Source: Phytoseiulus persimilis (taxonomy: Eukaryota; Arthropoda; Arachnida; Mesostigmata; Phytoseiidae). From it: a stretch of 64,000 nt of DNA. Shown here in pieces: positions 61,458 to 64,000 of this stretch (positions are counted from its first letter, which is position 1; every line of letters begins with the position of its first letter). The stretch lies in NCBI GenBank assembly GCA_037576195.1, contig CM075102.1, positions 12,582,745-12,646,744 on the forward strand, read 5' to 3'. Under the pieces are notes generated by a model. That model was not told the DNA's origin. It made no database searches and saw only the letters and a list, made by a program, of their open reading frames with translations. Position numbers and translations under genes: made by a program.

Positions 61458-63833
61458 TCAATGACCGATTCTGGTCATGAACGAGGCGAATTTTTTCCCC
61501 AAGACGTCTTTCTGGTGTTCTAAATTAGACAGCTTTCTCGCCATGTTTGCTTTAACGTTCTCTTTCACTCTCAGAGTTCTCTCCATCATCGTGGATGTCG
61601 GATCGTTCTGAGTCATTCCCTCAGGCAGCGGGCAGGTGGACTTCTCGAGGAGTGTTCTCGAGTTGAAAGTCCGACTTATTCGCTTCTCAACCAAAGAAAA
61701 GAGTGCATCTTCATCGCTGAATATCTGCTTTTGAATTTCCCCGAAGTCGTTGTGGACGTACATCCACCGGTTCTCCTCCACCGCGATCAGGTCGAAAGTT
61801 CCCGCATAGTGTAGCAGAAGTGCCGCTGAGCCTTCTCGAGCCATTATGAAATTTGCCAAGAGCATGTCTCCGAACTGATCCATATCGAAGTCGGCGACCG
61901 CGCTCAGCCTCTCGGAACGATTCCAGAGTTGCGAGATGGCGCTACATGGGCGACAGCTGCATTTGCCGTAGTTTTCCAGGTCGGCGATGAAACGCACTCC
62001 GAAAGGTCTCAGCGATGCGATCGTGTCAGCCAAGAACAGCGATTGTTCTCTCGAAGGACCCATTCTGGTCGCAGGGAGCGAAGTACAGCGTTTCGGGGTG
62101 GGTTTCCGGAATGACGCACCGCTCGACGTCAGCTCTATTGTCGGGCGGTCGAGGGGGTCGCTCTGTGGGCGTAGCGAACTCGGCGTTCCGATCCCGACAC
62201 ATGTGGAGCCCTGCGAGTTAGACATTTCGGGGAGACTCGGTGTCGCGAGCTCTAGACGTCGGGAGTTCGGCCATCCGATCTGATCAATCGTCGATTCGTT
62301 GACCTCCTCTGCGTTTGTGGAGGTTGATCGGTGGCCTTCTGTTTCGAGGAGTGGTCTTTGGTTTGAGACCTCCGCCAGGTCAGACCCGCGTTCGGGTTCG
62401 TCCGTATCGAAGAAGTATAGCTGCGGAAATCGAGTTCCTGATTGTGATTCTGGAGTGTTTTGATGATCGCTTGTTTCGATCAGGGGGTCGAATTGGTCCA
62501 TGCTGGAGGCTCTAGGTTTCGTTGCACTGGAAAAACCGAGAGAATCGAGATCGGCGGTTGCTGTTAGCTCAGAAAAAAAATCGAAATAGGACTTCGGGCT
62601 TGTACTTGACTCTCCGGACGTCTCAAGATTCTCATGTTTAGGAAACGAGCGCTTTGACTCAACCTCCGAAATGATCCTCTGAACGCAGGAGAAAACTTCC
62701 TCTTCGACCGAGTCTCCAATCCAGAAAAGCTCCCCTTCCGTACCACTGACCTCAGCTTTTTCGTTCTGAGTTTTTGAATCCCCGTCAGAGCTTTCGAATG
62801 ATGTGTCGAACCACGTACTGTCGAGAGGAAGCTCACCTTCGAGGCTTGAGGCAGGGCTCGAGTCCAAACATTTGTATAACTCATCTTTCGGAAACTCATC
62901 TATGAATGTGTTTCCGAACATCGTGTTGCAAGGGTGCGAAGCGGACGAGTTGGAGTAGTCGAGCCAGATGGTGTTCTCGATGTCGTCGATGAGATCCGCT
63001 TCGCGTTGAAGCTCCGGGCTCGACGTCAATATCAGACTGTCCTGGTAGGTATTCTGCAGGAGTATGTTTTCGTCTCTCTCCCTCATCGGGATCACGAAGG
63101 ATTGCGGATAGGGCTTCGGGCACATGAGGAAAGATTTCGACCAGGCGGCGGAGTGGGCTTCCTCCAATCTGCATTTCAACTGAGCGATGAACTCTGACCG
63201 ATCCTTGAACGCTCGCTCCGTGAGTTCGGAGCTGAAAGTCACGAAGAACCACGTCTTCGAGCACGAACCAACCGCGGTGAACGTTCTCGAGTGGTGCAGG
63301 AGAGCGAACTGGTCGGACGGACCCCGGAGAAATCCCTGAAAGTTCACGTCACCGAAATAATCCTCATCGAAACGATCGAGGGGCGGTTTCCTGAATCTCT
63401 GTTCGAAGTAGTTCATTAGTTGCGGTTCTATGATACAGCTGCAGTCGGCGTAGTTTTCAGGGTAATGTATGAAGCGAACCCCGTAAGGCCGAAGCGATCC
63501 GACTATTTCGATCTCACCACTCGGCTTACTAGGAGGTAACTCCGGGAACGTTGGTGATGAGGAATGTGGCTGCTGTTCAGATTTGTATCGCTCTCTCACT
63601 CGCTTCATGATGTCCTTGTGGAACTCTTTTAGATATATCTCTTCGTCGGTAGCTCGGGGCAACAGACGAGTTCGTTGCGGTTCGGGACTGACTTCCGGAG
63701 AGCCCAACTTCACTTCTTCTTTTTCCCTGACCTCCGCTGATTTGACGTCGTAAACGAGCGGCACTTCCACTCGGTAGCCTTTGCGCCATTCTTCGGCTGC
63801 TAGTTCTTCCATGGCGCAAATGTCATCGTCCAT
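61458..63833 (-). CDS. Orphan protein with two copies of an unrecognised ~110-residue domain
   Basis: A single uninterrupted frame of 791 codons runs from ATG 63833 to TGA 61458. This is far longer than chance allows, so the gene is real although unrecognised. Domain copies are residues 113-225 and 607-721. Both have SLRP(Y/F)GVRFI, NYxxCSC, an FGD motif, LLH followed five residues later by TF, a Trp ten residues after that Phe, and a helical end (xFxDxxxxFxxxxKxR). The two align at a constant offset of 494 residues from the start through FGD, then shift by one. Between them lies a linker of about 380 residues rich in Ser, Thr, Glu and Asp. The C-terminus (about 748-785) is probably helical. 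No signal peptide or membrane span is seen. A papain-like peptidase-type fold, from the spaced Cys, Asp and His, is a loose speculation. The gene is intronless, unlike its neighbours. Confidence 0.88.
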   Translation of the reverse strand: MDDDICAMEELAAEEWRKGYRVEVPLVYDVKSAEVREKEEVKLGSPEVSPEPQRTRLLPRATDEEIYLKEFHKDIMKRVRERYKSEQQPHSSSPTFPELPPSKPSGEIEIVGSLRPYGVRFIHYPENYADCSCIIEPQLMNYFEQRFRKPPLDRFDEDYFGDVNFQGFLRGPSDQFALLHHSRTFTAVGSCSKTWFFVTFSSELTERAFKDRSEFIAQLKCRLEEAHSAAWSKSFLMCPKPYPQSFVIPMRERDENILLQNTYQDSLILTSSPELQREADLIDDIENTIWLDYSNSSASHPCNTMFGNTFIDEFPKDELYKCLDSSPASSLEGELPLDSTWFDTSFESSDGDSKTQNEKAEVSGTEGELFWIGDSVEEEVFSCVQRIISEVESKRSFPKHENLETSGESSTSPKSYFDFFSELTATADLDSLGFSSATKPRASSMDQFDPLIETSDHQNTPESQSGTRFPQLYFFDTDEPERGSDLAEVSNQRPLLETEGHRSTSTNAEEVNESTIDQIGWPNSRRLELATPSLPEMSNSQGSTCVGIGTPSSLRPQSDPLDRPTIELTSSGASFRKPTPKRCTSLPATRMGPSREQSLFLADTIASLRPFGVRFIADLENYGKCSCRPCSAISQLWNRSERLSAVADFDMDQFGDMLLANFIMAREGSAALLLHYAGTFDLIAVEENRWMYVHNDFGEIQKQIFSDEDALFSLVEKRISRTFNSRTLLEKSTCPLPEGMTQNDPTSTMMERTLRVKENVKANMARKLSNLEHQKDVLGKKFASFMTRIGH

Positions 63834-64000
63834 TTCGGTGGAGCACTTCTCCGGTTTCGAAACAGCTGATCATTATCCAACATACAATTAGAGATTCGCG
63901 GTTGTCGGCCGGCTGCGGTCACGTGCACACTCATCCGTGTGGGACAACATGAAACATCATTGGCCTCGTTTTCTTTTCTACTCCACAACGCGTGCGGCTT
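63834..64000 (-). other. 5' flank of the orphan gene
   Basis: This is a short stretch to the window edge. No in-frame extension or promoter element could be assigned. Confidence 0.4.

Noticed and set aside
1-64000. Hox-cluster microRNAs (mir-10, mir-993)
   Set aside because: I looked for their mature sequences as I know them on both strands and saw no match.
1-64000. Transposable elements and CRISPR arrays
   Set aside because: No transposase, reverse transcriptase or integrase motifs, no long terminal or inverted repeats and no regularly spaced repeat array were seen. Degenerate elements could still be missed without a search.

Overview
The window is animal, almost certainly arthropod, genomic DNA. 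Three protein genes can be supported. They are a Hox gene of the labial (Hox1) class on the + strand, spread over about 30 kb, an NDRG-family alpha/beta-hydrolase-fold gene on the - strand, and an intronless 791-residue orphan gene on the - strand. Introns with GT/AG borders, eukaryotic polyadenylation signals and very low gene density mark it as eukaryotic. By eye GC is about half, CpG is not depleted (CGA and TCGA are common) and short tracts with 4-base periodicity are everywhere. A chelicerate, perhaps a mesostigmatan or phytoseiid mite with a broken-up Hox cluster, would fit, but that species-level guess is inference.

Layout. Positions 1-16512 lie upstream of labial. No confident gene was found there, apart from one candidate - strand open frame at 8397-9266 with a membrane-anchor-like start. 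This flank holds the best regulatory signal in the window: nine TGAT half sites in about 120 bp at 12342-12463. Among them are exact TGATGGATGG and TGATGGATTG Hox/Exd sites 20 bp apart, the same sequences used in known labial and Hoxb1 autoregulatory enhancers. A second small run of Hox/Exd sites lies at 14328-14343. Labial exon 1 is 16513-17326, intron 1 is 17327-45441 (28.1 kb), exon 2 is 45442-45680, intron 2 is 45681-46407 and exon 3 is 46408-46641. The predicted protein has 428 residues, a YKWM hexapeptide and a homeodomain split between positions 44 and 45. A 3' UTR of about 2.7 kb probably runs to an AATAAA at 49364.

The NDRG gene (49797-50991, - strand, two coding exons, 364 residues) converges on labial. 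Its polyadenylation signal at 49414-49419 lies only about 50 bp from the labial signal, so the two 3' ends abut or overlap. From about 51 to 61 kb no gene could be established. This stretch contains a short signal-peptide-like ORF, several coding-looking but unproven frames and a GATA-containing palindrome.

The orphan gene (61458-63833, - strand) encodes two copies of an unrecognised domain of about 110 residues, 494 residues apart and alignable almost without gaps. They flank a long acidic, Ser/Thr-rich linker. No mobile element, tRNA, rRNA or CRISPR array was recognised. There is no second Hox gene in the window.
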